Under the pieces are notes generated by a model. The model did no database searches. It was given only the letters and a program-made list of their open reading frames with translations, and was not told the DNA's origin. The position numbers and the translations under genes were made by a program. A DNA stretch of 38,751 nt. Origin: Chromatiales bacterium. GTDB lineage: Bacteria; Pseudomonadota; Gammaproteobacteria; Chromatiales; Chromatiaceae. Of the stretch, positions 17,636-27,601 are shown one piece after another (the first letter of the stretch is position 1; each line of letters begins with the position of its first letter). The DNA lies in NCBI GenBank assembly GCA_028284585.1, contig JANQRK010000011.1, positions 1 to 38,751 on the forward strand. The letters are read 5' to 3'.

Positions 17636-18032
17636 GATGGTTGTGGCGGTGGTGACGGGCATTGCGCTACTGGCGTTGGCCTACGCGACTTGGCGGGTCA
17701 ATGGCGTGGTGCAGCGACACCTAATCGAGCAGCAGGCAAGGGCCGACGATTTGCAACGCCAACTCGAACTGGTGCGACAGAGCATCCGCGGGTTGACTGC
17801 CGGCGCGGTCGGTGTCGACCGCCGGCTAAAAAGCCTGGATACGCGCGAGCGTCTGTTGTCGGAGCGTCAGGAGAGCTATGAAATACAACAGGTGGACGAA
17901 CAGCCTTTCGGACAGGCCATCCGCCTGGTCCAGCAAGGCGCGGCCGTCAGTCGCCTGATCGACGAACTCGGCTTGAGTGAGGGAGAGGCCGAGCTGATCG
18001 TACGCCTGCATGGGCAGCGTGATACTGCCTAG
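17622..18032 (+). CDS. DUF2802 domain protein of the flagellar locus
   Basis: A 136-residue protein (134 if the ATG at 17628 is used). An N-terminal transmembrane helix (MVVAVVTGIALLALAYATW) is followed by a likely coiled coil (about residues 30-85, Glu/Gln/Arg rich) and a small C-terminal helical domain with the pattern AIRLVQQGAAVSRLIDELGLSEGEAELIVRLHG, which is the DUF2802 signature. In Pseudomonas and relatives this gene closes the fliA-che-mot-cheW cluster. Its function is unknown; membrane anchoring at the pole is a guess only. Confidence 0.85.
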   Translation: MSMYEMVVAVVTGIALLALAYATWRVNGVVQRHLIEQQARADDLQRQLELVRQSIRGLTAGAVGVDRRLKSLDTRERLLSERQESYEIQQVDEQPFGQAIRLVQQGAAVSRLIDELGLSEGEAELIVRLHGQRDTA

Positions 18033-18147
18033 GACAGCCCCCCTGTAACGGCTTCGCAGTTTTCCGTGTCGTGCTTGGTTTGCCCATTGGAACATGTTAC
18101 CAATGCCCTTGATGAATCGAGCTCGGTTGAGTTGATAAGGGGACCCC

Positions 18148-18921
18148 ATGCGAATTCCTAAACTGATCATTGTGCTCAGCGCGGCCTGGAGCATTGGCGT
18201 CGCCAGTGCTGGCCTCGATGACTTGCTCCAATCGGCTGATGAGTTGGTCGGCAAAGCGCCCGCGCTAGGGGGAGACAATGCCGCGGCGGCATTGAGTGAT
18301 GTGCAGATTGAGGGTGGGCTCAAAGAGGCCCTCAGCCTGGGCGCCGAACGCGCGGTCGGCCTACTAGGCCGCAGTGGGGGTTTTTCCGAAGATAGCAGCG
18401 TGCGCATCCCGCTACCCGGGGTGCTCGACACCGCGGCCAAAGGCCTTCGTGTCGCCGGCCAAGGGCAATATGTCGACGCCTTCGAAACAACCGTGAATCG
18501 CGCTGCGGAACAGGCAATACCGCAGACCCTAGAGATCGTGAAGCAGACGGTGCGCGATATGTCCCTGGAGGACGTGCGCGGAATCTTCAGCGGCGGCGAT
18601 GCTGCGGCGACCGAGTTCCTGCGCGAGCGCGCCGGCGGCGCACTGCATGCCGCGGTTCTCCCCATTGTCTCTCAGGCCACAGACCAAGCGGGTGCGACAG
18701 CGGCCTACAAATCGCTGGCTGCCCAGGCCGGTGACCTCACGCTCGGCTTTGGCCCTCCAGTCAGCGGGCTGGTCGACACGGATTCTCTGGACTTGGATAC
18801 CTATGTCACCGACAAGACGCTGGATGGCTTGTTTCTCAAACTCGCGGCCGAGGAAAAGGCGATCCGCAACGATCCGGTGGCCCGTAGCACGGATATTCTG
18901 AAAACCGTTTTTGGTAATTAA
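18148..18921 (+). CDS. DUF4197 exported protein
   Basis: A 257-residue protein with a signal peptide (MRIPKLIIVLSAAWSIGVASA) and a helical domain of the DUF4197 type. Typical stretches are LKEALSLGAERAVGLLG, SVRIPLPGVL, FETTVNRAAEQAIPQ and MSLEDVRGIFSGGDAAATEFLR. A good ribosome binding site (AAGGGG) lies five bases before the ATG. The family is periplasmic or lipoprotein-like with no known function. It stands alone between the flagellar block and the AsmA gene. Confidence 0.88.
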   Translation: MRIPKLIIVLSAAWSIGVASAGLDDLLQSADELVGKAPALGGDNAAAALSDVQIEGGLKEALSLGAERAVGLLGRSGGFSEDSSVRIPLPGVLDTAAKGLRVAGQGQYVDAFETTVNRAAEQAIPQTLEIVKQTVRDMSLEDVRGIFSGGDAAATEFLRERAGGALHAAVLPIVSQATDQAGATAAYKSLAAQAGDLTLGFGPPVSGLVDTDSLDLDTYVTDKTLDGLFLKLAAEEKAIRNDPVARSTDILKTVFGN

Positions 18922-18968
18922 AATAATTAGATAGAATGTATTTCTAATATTTTATATAAAATAAAATC
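18916..18968 (+). promoter_or_regulatory. Strongly AT-rich island before the AsmA-like gene
   Basis: About 50 bases here are almost entirely A and T (for example TATTTTATATAAAATAAAA), in sharp contrast with the GC-rich surroundings. The segment includes a short inverted repeat TAGAA (18932-18936) / TTCTA (18942-18946). It lies about 115 bases before the asmA ATG and could be an UP element or promoter core, or a binding site for a nucleoid protein. No single -35/-10 pair stands out. Confidence 0.35.
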
Positions 18969-19083
18969 GAGCGCCCTGCTAAGGAGTACTGGCCGGCGGC
19001 GCGTACCCTCGACAACGACTAGAACGCGTGGCTTGGCGGCGCAGCAGCCCGAGCAGTGAGATCCCCTTCTGGAGGAGACATCC

Positions 19084-21192
19084 ATGGCTTCCCTATTCAA
19101 ATGGTTGATCGGCCTGACACTGGCATTGGTGCTGCTGCTCGGGGCGGCGGTGGTCATCCTGATGACGGTGGTCGATCCCAATGACTACAAACCGCAGATC
19201 GTCGAGGCTGCCCAAAAACAGCTGGGTCGTGAGTTGGTGATCGAGCAGGATATCCAGCTGTCGGTGTTTCCGTGGCTCGGCCTGGATATCGGTGGCGTGC
19301 GTCTGGGCAATGCACCGGGTTTCGAGGCCGAGTGGTTCGCAGAGGTGGAGCGGCTGGGCGTCAAGGCCAAGCTGCTGCCCTTGCTCAGCAAACAAATCGA
19401 GGTTGACACACTGATTCTGCGCGGGCTGCGCCTTAATTTGGAGAAGAACGCCCAGGGCAAGACCAACTGGGAAGACCTGGCGGGTGCCGCCGATGCCCCG
19501 GCAACTGAACAAGAGGCACCGGCCGCGTCGGATTCGGCGCCGGCGCTGCAAGTACAAGGTATCCAGATCGAGGATGCGCGTATTGTTTGGGATGATCGTC
19601 AGGCCGGCCAGCAGTACACCCTAGATGGAGTTCGCTTGGTGACCGGTAGCTTGACACCCGGTGCTGAAGTGCCGATCGAAGCGGCGGTAAGCTTCACCAG
19701 CGAGCAGCCAGCGATGCGGCTCGATGCCAAATTGGACGCGACCCTTTCCAGTGACCCTGAGCTGAAGGTGTTCGAGGTCGCCGGATTGGTATTGCAGCTT
19801 GATGCCAGCGGGGAGGGACTGCCCGAGGGCGGCGCCGAGCTGCGCTTGGAGACCGACTTGGTAGCCGATACCGCGGCCGACACCCTAGTGCTCAAGCCAC
19901 TCGCGGTGAGTGGTCCAGCGTTGTCGGCCAGCGGGCAGGTCGCGGTCAAAGGATTGCAGACCGATCCAGCGGCCACCGGCGAATTACGTATTGCCGAGAC
20001 CAATCTCAAGACCTTGGCCGCGATGTTTGCGAGTCCAATCGAGACTACCGACCCGCAAGCGCTTACCCGTGCCGGCGGCGAGCTCGGCTTCAGTTTTGCC
20101 AAGGGGGCACTGCGCATCGAGCCGTTGGAATTGCGTCTCGACGACTCGACGCTCAAGGGTCATCTGCATCTGCTCGACAGTCAGGGACCTGTGGTGCGCA
20201 CCACATTGACACTCGATGAGATCGATTTGGACCGCTATCTGCCGCCGGCTGCCGAGCAAGCCGACGCAGCGCCGGCGGGTGAGGGTTCGTCACCGTCCAA
20301 GCCGAGCACCGGGGCAGCGGATCCCTTCGCCGCACTACGCACGCTTGATCTAGTTGGCGAGTTCACGATCAATAAACTCAAGGTGGCCAAGTTGCGTATG
20401 AACGAGGTACGCAGCAAACTCGTGGCACGTAACGGAGTGCTCAAGGTGGACCCGATGAAAGCCGGGCTCTACCAGGGAAACCTGGCCGGCCGGCTGGTGC
20501 TAGACACAGCCGGCAAGCGACCCAAGCTGGCGCTCAAGGAATCGCTGACCGAGATTCAGATCGGCCCATTGCTGGACGATCTGACAGGGCAGGGCCGGCT
20601 GACCGGGCGCGGTGAGGTGCATGTCGATATCCGTGCCACCGGGCTAAGTGAGCCCGAGGTCCGGCGTACCCTCAATGGTAGCTCGCGGTTTGTTTTCAGG
20701 GACGGCGCCGTGAAAGGTGTCAACATTGCGCAGCTGATCCGTGATGCCAGCAGTCGACTCGGTTTGAGCAATGAGCAAATCGAAATCGGCACACCTCGCC
20801 AGACCGATTTCAGTGAACTCGGTGGCTCGATGACCATCACCAATGGTGTGATCAGGAATGATGATCTGCAAGCCAAGTCACCGCTGTTGCGGGTCTCGGG
20901 CAAGGGCCAAGTCGACCTACCGAAAGACACCATCGACTATCGTGTCCTCACCGAGCTGGTCGGATCACTCCAGGGACAGGGTGCTGCCGATAGCGACGGT
21001 CTCGCCGGTGTTCCGATCCCGATTCGCGTCCGCGGCCCGCTGACCGACCCGTCATTCAGACCGGATTTGGAGGGGGCAGTCAAGGCCAGGGCGCAGGCCG
21101 AGATCGACAAACAAAAGCAGAAACTTCAAGAGAAGGCCCAGGATGCGGTCAAGGACAAGCTCGATGGCGCCCTCAAGGGCCTGTTCAACTGA
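19084..21192 (+). CDS. AsmA family protein
   Basis: AsmA-like proteins are anchored in the inner membrane with a large periplasmic part. Members of the wider family bridge the envelope and move phospholipids, so a role in outer-membrane lipid supply is likely by family. The 702-residue product has an N-terminal helix (about 5-28) followed by the classical VVDPNDYKPQIVEAAQKQLGRELVIEQDIQLSVFPWLGLDI start of the AsmA domain. The C terminus carries the second conserved AsmA region (GRGEVHVDIRATG, NGSSRFVFRDGAVKGVNIAQLI) and a Lys/Glu-rich helical tail. GGAGGAG precedes the ATG. Confidence 0.9.
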   Translation: MASLFKWLIGLTLALVLLLGAAVVILMTVVDPNDYKPQIVEAAQKQLGRELVIEQDIQLSVFPWLGLDIGGVRLGNAPGFEAEWFAEVERLGVKAKLLPLLSKQIEVDTLILRGLRLNLEKNAQGKTNWEDLAGAADAPATEQEAPAASDSAPALQVQGIQIEDARIVWDDRQAGQQYTLDGVRLVTGSLTPGAEVPIEAAVSFTSEQPAMRLDAKLDATLSSDPELKVFEVAGLVLQLDASGEGLPEGGAELRLETDLVADTAADTLVLKPLAVSGPALSASGQVAVKGLQTDPAATGELRIAETNLKTLAAMFASPIETTDPQALTRAGGELGFSFAKGALRIEPLELRLDDSTLKGHLHLLDSQGPVVRTTLTLDEIDLDRYLPPAAEQADAAPAGEGSSPSKPSTGAADPFAALRTLDLVGEFTINKLKVAKLRMNEVRSKLVARNGVLKVDPMKAGLYQGNLAGRLVLDTAGKRPKLALKESLTEIQIGPLLDDLTGQGRLTGRGEVHVDIRATGLSEPEVRRTLNGSSRFVFRDGAVKGVNIAQLIRDASSRLGLSNEQIEIGTPRQTDFSELGGSMTITNGVIRNDDLQAKSPLLRVSGKGQVDLPKDTIDYRVLTELVGSLQGQGAADSDGLAGVPIPIRVRGPLTDPSFRPDLEGAVKARAQAEIDKQKQKLQEKAQDAVKDKLDGALKGLFN

Positions 21193-21379
21193 CGTGAAGT
21201 ACGGCCGTCGATCGGCGCGGCCACCAACTTCGTTACTCAGCCCGGGCGAGGGAGCTGATCCGTAGGCCCGTGGTTCGGCCACCAGGCTGTGCAGATCAAG
21301 CTGGTTGCGCCGATAACAACGACACCAACCGATGCTGTTGAAGTGGACTTGACGAGCACGAGCAAACACAGCTTATTGA

Positions 21380-21530
21380 GGGGACCTCTAAAAATGCCTT
21401 CCATGGCATTTTTATCGACGGAAAGGCCAAAACGCGGTTTTCGCCTTTCCTTCATTTTCAATCACTTGTCGTGACCGAAAATGCAGCACATCCTTGTGCC
21501 GCTCGGGCGCCTCTATTTTTAGAGGCGCCC
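21380..21530. mobile_element. MITE-like element with TTGA target duplication
   Basis: The 151-bp segment is bounded by terminal inverted repeats: GGGGACCTCTAAAAA (21380-21394) on the left and, read from the right end, GGGCGCCTCTAAAAA (21530-21516). They match at 13 of 15 positions. Both sides are flanked by TTGA (21376-21379 and 21531-21534), a four-base target-site duplication. Inside are two further hairpins, AAAAATGCC/GGCATTTTT (21390-21413) and GGAAAGGC/GCCTTTCC with an inner AAAAC/GTTTT stem (21420-21450). No transposase is encoded, so it would be non-autonomous and moved in trans. The right terminus itself folds into a perfect 11-bp hairpin (21505-21530). Confidence 0.7.
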
Positions 21531-21533
21531 TTG

Positions 21534-23432
21534 ATGCCGGCCTGCGCGCTTTGGTTGCTTGGTATGGCAACTATCTCGAACGCGGTCGCCAGCGACAGGC
21601 TGCGCATCGTCGCACCGACGACATTGGTCAACTCAGGAGTCGTCACGGCACTGGTCGAAGACTTCAGCTCGCTCGACCCGCACACCCAGATCGACATTAG
21701 ATCGATGGGTGCGCTCCAGGTCTTGCGCCTTGCTGAACGCGGCGAAGCCGACTTGATCTTAAGTCACTACCCTAGAGGTGAGTCGCTGTTTCTCAACAGA
21801 GGCTTTGGGTCGCGGCAGGCCGAGATCATGTATAACGACTTCGCGATCATTGGTCCACGCGACAACGGCCTGGATTTTGCCCGGATCGGCAATCTGAGCG
21901 ACCTGCTGACGCAGCTTTCGACTGGTGAGGTCGATTTTCTCGCGCCGCACCCCGACTCGGGAACCTACCAACGCCTGCAAGATCTATTGCTGCTATTTGG
22001 TTTGCAGTCGGATTGGGACGGTTTTGTCAGTAGTGGCACCGATGTCGTCGGCACCCTTGCTGTAGCGGATGATATGGAGTTATTCACCTTTGCCGATATC
22101 GGCAGCTATATGCTGCAGCGCGCGAACCTCAGTGGACGAATTGTCCCGCTGTATCGAGATGACGTCGCGTTACAGAATCGCGTGGTGGCCATAGTCGTCA
22201 ATCCGGCCCGCTTTCCAGAGGCCAATGTCGCAGCGGCAAATCGCTTCTGGGAGTACTTGGTCAGCGAGCGAGGACAATCGTTGGTGCGTCGGTTTGGTGC
22301 CGAGGACTATGGCGTTCGAATCTTCACGCCCATCGCGCACCTGGATCCCCATGTCATCGCTGAACGCCGCGGGCGACTACTCGACGAGCGCCGCAGCAAA
22401 GACCAATACCGTAATGCGTCGATCGTCCTGCTGCTTGTCGTCCTTGCGCTGACGGCTTGGCTCTATTTGCACCAACGCGGCAACAACTCGCGTCGGCGGC
22501 TAAGCGAACAGCGATTTGCTATGGCGTTGGACGGTACCAAGGAAGGAATCTGGGACTGGCACATCGGTTCGAAGCATGGGTTTATCTCTGAGCAATGCCA
22601 GCGCATTTTGGGGGCATCACCCCGCGGTGAGGATGTCTCGGATCCGATGGATTGGTTCAGCAGACATGTGCCCGGTGAGTATTGGGACGATATCCAAAGC
22701 GTTATCGCCGCGCATATCGAAAACTGCAACGACGAGCCCTTCGTGCGCGAGTTGCGCATCGAACGTGACGGCGCCTCGATCCCGATTCGGGTGCGCGCAC
22801 GAGTGATGTTGGGTGCAGACAGCTCTCCGGAGCGGGTACTCGGGGCCCTGGCCGATCTGCACGAGGAACATTCACAACGTGAGCTGATCGATCATCTTGC
22901 CCATCTGGCTACCCATGACAGCCTGACTGGGCTGCCAAACCGACGCATGCTCGAGCAGTGCTTGGAACAAAGTGTCCAGCTCGCGCACCGTACCAGCCGT
23001 CCCCTTAGCCTGTTGCTGCTCGACCTGGACGATTTCAAACGTGTCAACGACACCTTGGGGCATCATGCGGGTGACACTTTGCTGATCAAAGCCGCGAACC
23101 ACTTGGTGAGCCGGCGCCGAGAGACTGACTTGGTAGCACGCCTGGGTGGCGACGAGTTCGTCATACTGCTGGAAGACACCCCAGCCGAGATCGCCAAGGG
23201 CATCGCCGAAGAGACTCGATCGGCACTCAAAGAGGTTCGCATCCCAGGATGGGATCAACCGCTGGGTGTCAGTATTGGTGTGTGTGAACTGCCGACCGAT
23301 GGGACAGAGGGCAAGGCGTTGCTGAGTAGCGCCGACCGCGCCATGTATCACGCCAAGACACAGGGCCAAGGGCGGCCGGTGTCGCGGCGGGTCAGCGAGT
23401 TAACTGACAGCCCCGCATTGGCTGCAGATTGA
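21534..23432 (+). CDS. Diguanylate cyclase with TupA-like periplasmic domain, TM helix and PAS-like domain
   Basis: GGDEF proteins make cyclic di-GMP from two GTP. From the ATG at 21534 the product is 632 residues. It has a signal peptide (ending about SNAVA), then a periplasmic domain resembling tungstate-binding TupA (STTL-like APTTLVNSGVV, GEADLILSHYPRGE, IMYNDFAIIGPRDN). A helix at about 295-315, a PAS-like region (RFAMALDGTKEGIWDW) and a GGDEF domain follow. The active-site GGDEF is at 538-542, with an RETD I-site five residues before it. The MITE-like element ends at the start codon. Excising it in silico joins the frame to upstream codons from about 21343, so the native start may have been upstream. 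A MITE-encoded GTG at 21471 could also start an in-frame longer product. Confidence 0.85.
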   Translation: MPACALWLLGMATISNAVASDRLRIVAPTTLVNSGVVTALVEDFSSLDPHTQIDIRSMGALQVLRLAERGEADLILSHYPRGESLFLNRGFGSRQAEIMYNDFAIIGPRDNGLDFARIGNLSDLLTQLSTGEVDFLAPHPDSGTYQRLQDLLLLFGLQSDWDGFVSSGTDVVGTLAVADDMELFTFADIGSYMLQRANLSGRIVPLYRDDVALQNRVVAIVVNPARFPEANVAAANRFWEYLVSERGQSLVRRFGAEDYGVRIFTPIAHLDPHVIAERRGRLLDERRSKDQYRNASIVLLLVVLALTAWLYLHQRGNNSRRRLSEQRFAMALDGTKEGIWDWHIGSKHGFISEQCQRILGASPRGEDVSDPMDWFSRHVPGEYWDDIQSVIAAHIENCNDEPFVRELRIERDGASIPIRVRARVMLGADSSPERVLGALADLHEEHSQRELIDHLAHLATHDSLTGLPNRRMLEQCLEQSVQLAHRTSRPLSLLLLDLDDFKRVNDTLGHHAGDTLLIKAANHLVSRRRETDLVARLGGDEFVILLEDTPAEIAKGIAEETRSALKEVRIPGWDQPLGVSIGVCELPTDGTEGKALLSSADRAMYHAKTQGQGRPVSRRVSELTDSPALAAD

Positions 23433-23482
23433 GGTCATGGTTGCCTGGCAGCAGTGCGTGCTCGGGAGGTGCCCTGTAAAGG

Positions 23483-23500
23483 CCCCAGCACCTGCTGGGG
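23483..23500. terminator. Hairpin between convergent genes
   Basis: CCCCAGC (23483-23489) pairs with GCTGGGG (23494-23500) around a four-base loop. It lies between the stops of the diguanylate cyclase (+) and the methyltransferase (-), so it may act as a two-way terminator, although neither strand has a long T run after the stem. Confidence 0.5.
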
Positions 23501-23514
23501 GGTTCGACCTACGG

Positions 23515-24354
23515 CTACTTTTCAGCACTGAGATAGCACACCCAGCCGGCATCGGCATCGGCGCTTGTCGCGGGCCGATAGTCCCCATCGGGCTCGCCAT
23601 GCTTGTCCCAGCCTTGCCAGTACACAGTCACATGACTGAAACCGCACTCCATTAGCAAGTCCCTCAGCTCAGGCACTGTCCACAGTCGCCAGTTGTAGGT
23701 GAAGGCCTTGCGCATCTTCGAGCCGTCGGGGAAGGCGAAGTGGATATAGCAGGTCATCAGATGGTTGATCGGGTCGAACCCAGTTTGTTCCCAGATGTAG
23801 GTGAAGCTCACGCCATCGTCGTGGATCTTGCGTTTCTCTGTGATCTCTTTGTGGCTGTCGTAGCCGCCGTAGGCGTCGAGAAAGAAGATGCCGTCGTCCG
23901 TCAGCGAGCGGTGAACCCGTTTGAAGTAGCGCTTCAGCACGGCTCGGTCGTGCATGATCCAGTAGCTGAAATTCATCGCCGAAACGACATCCGGACGCTC
24001 GCTTCGGACATGCATGACATCGTCCTGGACCAGGGTGACCCGACTACGTTGCGCCCGCGTCAGACTGACCAGGTTGTGGGTGCGGCCCCAGTTCAGCACC
24101 TCTGGGTCCAGGTCTATGCCGAGTGCCTGCCGCTTGGCACCGCGTTTGACCCACTCGCAGCAGACGTTGGCGGTGCCGCAAAAGTCCTCGCGCAGTAGCC
24201 GGGCCTTGCGCTTCCTTAGCCGTTTGAAGGTGGCATCGACGAAATCGATCTCGGCCTCGGCACACTGCACTGAGCGTTCGTAGAGCGAGTGACGGTCGGC
24301 GGTAGAGGCGAGGGACTGGGCGGACTTCTTGCCACGCTTGTGGTTTTTCTTCAT
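23515..24354 (-). CDS. SAM-dependent methyltransferase, class I
   Basis: A 279-residue soluble protein with a Rossmann-type methyltransferase core. The SAM-binding region reads LLREDFCGTANVCCEWVKRG followed by ALGIDLDPEVLNWGR (motifs I and II). VTLVQDDVMHV and DVVSAMNFSYWI follow as later motifs. The N terminus is very basic (MKKNHKRGKK). The substrate cannot be told from the sequence. It is transcribed divergently from the YbaK-type gene, with a 171-bp gap holding no clear promoter. Confidence 0.85.
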   Translation of the reverse strand: MKKNHKRGKKSAQSLASTADRHSLYERSVQCAEAEIDFVDATFKRLRKRKARLLREDFCGTANVCCEWVKRGAKRQALGIDLDPEVLNWGRTHNLVSLTRAQRSRVTLVQDDVMHVRSERPDVVSAMNFSYWIMHDRAVLKRYFKRVHRSLTDDGIFFLDAYGGYDSHKEITEKRKIHDDGVSFTYIWEQTGFDPINHLMTCYIHFAFPDGSKMRKAFTYNWRLWTVPELRDLLMECGFSHVTVYWQGWDKHGEPDGDYRPATSADADAGWVCYLSAEK

Positions 24355-24525
24355 CCTGCGCTGGTGCGCCTACTCAACGAGAATCGCTGACTATACTCTA
24401 ACTCAAGGTAAGGCCTTGTTGTCAGCATCTAGTCGGCGACAGAAGTCCGATTCCACCGCTGGCGTATCCATTGCGTGGGCAGGACGATAGGCTGAGTAAG
24501 ACTGAAGATTCGGAGGAACCCACTG

Positions 24526-24996
24526 ATGGCCGTCGCAACGACACTCCAAGATTATCTGGAGAGCCGTGGCATTGCTTACGATATAATCGAGCATCCACAT
24601 ACCGATTCCGCCATGCGCGCCGCCGAGGCCGCGCATGTGCCGGGCGACCAGTTGGCCAAGCCAGTGCTGCTTGGTGATGAGCACAGTTGTCTTCTCGCGG
24701 TGATCCCGGCTACCCATAGGCTGGAATTAGATCGCCTCAACCAGATGTTGGCGCGCACCCTCGAGATGCTGCCCGAGGACCAGATCGAGGAGACGTTTTC
24801 TGATTGTGAGCGCGGTGCGATCCCGGCGATCGGCCAACCCTATGGTGTCGACGTCGTGGTCGATCCGGCGCTGATCCATCAGCCAGAGGTGTACTTCGAA
24901 TCCGGTGATCACGAGCACCTGATTCATGTGCACGGCGAAGTGTTTCGCGGTTTGATGGAACACGTCGCGCGCGCCCAGGTCAGCCACCACCTCTGA
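24526..24996 (+). CDS. YbaK/EbsC (aminoacyl-tRNA deacylase) family protein
   Basis: Members of this family hydrolyse mischarged aminoacyl-tRNAs in trans (YbaK on Cys-tRNA-Pro, ProXp on Ala-tRNA-Pro) or are uncharacterised relatives. The 156-residue protein has the fold landmarks YLESRGIAYDIIEHPHTDSAMRAAEAAHVPGDQLAKPVLL, with the family lysine in the LAKPVLL strand, then CERGAIPAIGQPYGVDVVVD. GGAGG lies ten bases before the ATG. The specificity is unknown. It is the last host gene before tRNA-Ser. Confidence 0.85.
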   Translation: MAVATTLQDYLESRGIAYDIIEHPHTDSAMRAAEAAHVPGDQLAKPVLLGDEHSCLLAVIPATHRLELDRLNQMLARTLEMLPEDQIEETFSDCERGAIPAIGQPYGVDVVVDPALIHQPEVYFESGDHEHLIHVHGEVFRGLMEHVARAQVSHHL

Positions 24997-25122
24997 GTCT
25001 GCCGTTTCCGGCCGCAGCTCGCTTGCACCCGAGCAGGCGGTGGTTTAGGCTGCGCGGCTCGTTTTCGCTCGAGTTGCATTTGCGGTCTGCTAGATTCTTC
25101 CGACTTGGCGCGTGGGCGATCC

Positions 25123-26710
<1,588 letters not shown>

Positions 26711-26714
<4 letters not shown>

Positions 26715-27052
26715 CGGTGCTTCCTTTCTTCGTCGTCACCGGTAGGTGCGGCGATTTGTTTGAAGTGATCCTTCCTGTCTACCGTGCCTGCGTCATCCTG
26801 CAAAGTCTTTTCGACGATTCCGGAAAATATGGTCTGGACAGAATCCACCCCGAAGCCGATCTCGACGAAGGTCCGGCAGATGTTCCAGAGGACCGCCAGC
26901 AGTTCGTTTTGCTGTTCCTCGCTCAGCTCAAAGTCATCCAGATAGCGCCGGTACTTGTCCGGGTCGAGTGCCAGTGGGGCACTACCACGCTCTTCGGCCT
27001 TAATCGGGAGACCGTCACCCGCCTCTTCATGCGTTGGGGCTTCAGTGTTCAT
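26711..27052 (-). CDS. Small acidic protein translationally coupled to the recombinase
   Basis: A 113-residue protein from the ATG at 27052; an upstream TTG at 27103 would add 17 residues but is less likely. The first half is polar and acidic. The second half holds a helical block, LDDFELSEEQQNELLAVLWNICRTFVEIGFGVDSVQ. I do not recognise a named domain. The stop overlaps the recombinase start by four bases, so the two are made together. It may be a recombination directionality factor or a regulator of the recombinase; that is inference from position only. Confidence 0.8.
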
Positions 27053-27077
27053 GGGTATCTCACTTTTCAGTTCGTTG

Positions 27078-27114
27078 GTGTTCTCCTTCTCGACATAGAA
27101 CAAAAAGAGAACAC
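27078..27114. promoter_or_regulatory. Perfect 8-bp inverted repeat before the recombinase operon
   Basis: GTGTTCTC (27078-27085) and GAGAACAC (27107-27114) are separated by 21 bases. The pair sits just upstream of the coupled small gene and recombinase, where an operator or a transcript hairpin would act. No -35/-10 pair is clear. The following stretch to 27289 holds only one further hairpin, CGCAGC (27263-27268) / GCTGCG (27274-27279). Confidence 0.35.
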
Positions 27115-27289
27115 AGGTATATCCGCGATTTTGGACTTTGGCAACCAGATTCTGATGCGCTGGCGTTCGCCATCGCGTGCGGGCATGGATCGAGCGGGCT
27201 CACCGGCGCGAGACGCCAGGCGTTCACGCTGCATTGGTACATAGCGCAGCAGCATTGCCTCACGCAGCGAGACGCTGCGCCTCGGTTAG

Positions 27290-27601
27290 TTACCGCGAAC
27301 GACCACGGCTGCGGCTCCTGGCCGGTGCCCGCTCGGTACTCGGCTCCTGCGCCCGTGCCTGCTGCTCGGCCTCATAGCCCTGCATCCGTTCATCCCTGAG
27401 CTCACGCAACGTCACACGGCCATAGACTGGAAAACTATCGAGTTGCAGGTCAAAGCCTTCACCGTCCCGGTGCTGCCAGGCCGCACCGATTCGGTTCCAG
27501 TGGCCTTTGCCGTCTCTGGCTTCGGTGACGTTGTAGGCGATGAAGTCCGGCTTGCGTCCTTCAGGGGTGTCTTGAGGTTGTGCTTGATCGGCTTCATTCA
27601 T
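27290..27601 (-). CDS. Small hypothetical protein of the mobile module
   Basis: A 103-residue protein starting at the ATG at 27601, which has GGAGA eight bases upstream and overlaps the preceding gene. The central block DFIAYNVTEARDGKGHWNRIGAAWQHRDGEGFDLQLDSFPVYGRVTLRE looks like a compact beta-rich domain of a kind often seen beside conjugation genes in proteobacteria. The C terminus is a Arg/Ser/Gln-rich tail (RAPARSRSRGRSR). The function is unknown. Confidence 0.75.
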   Translation of the reverse strand: MNEADQAQPQDTPEGRKPDFIAYNVTEARDGKGHWNRIGAAWQHRDGEGFDLQLDSFPVYGRVTLRELRDERMQGYEAEQQARAQEPSTERAPARSRSRGRSR

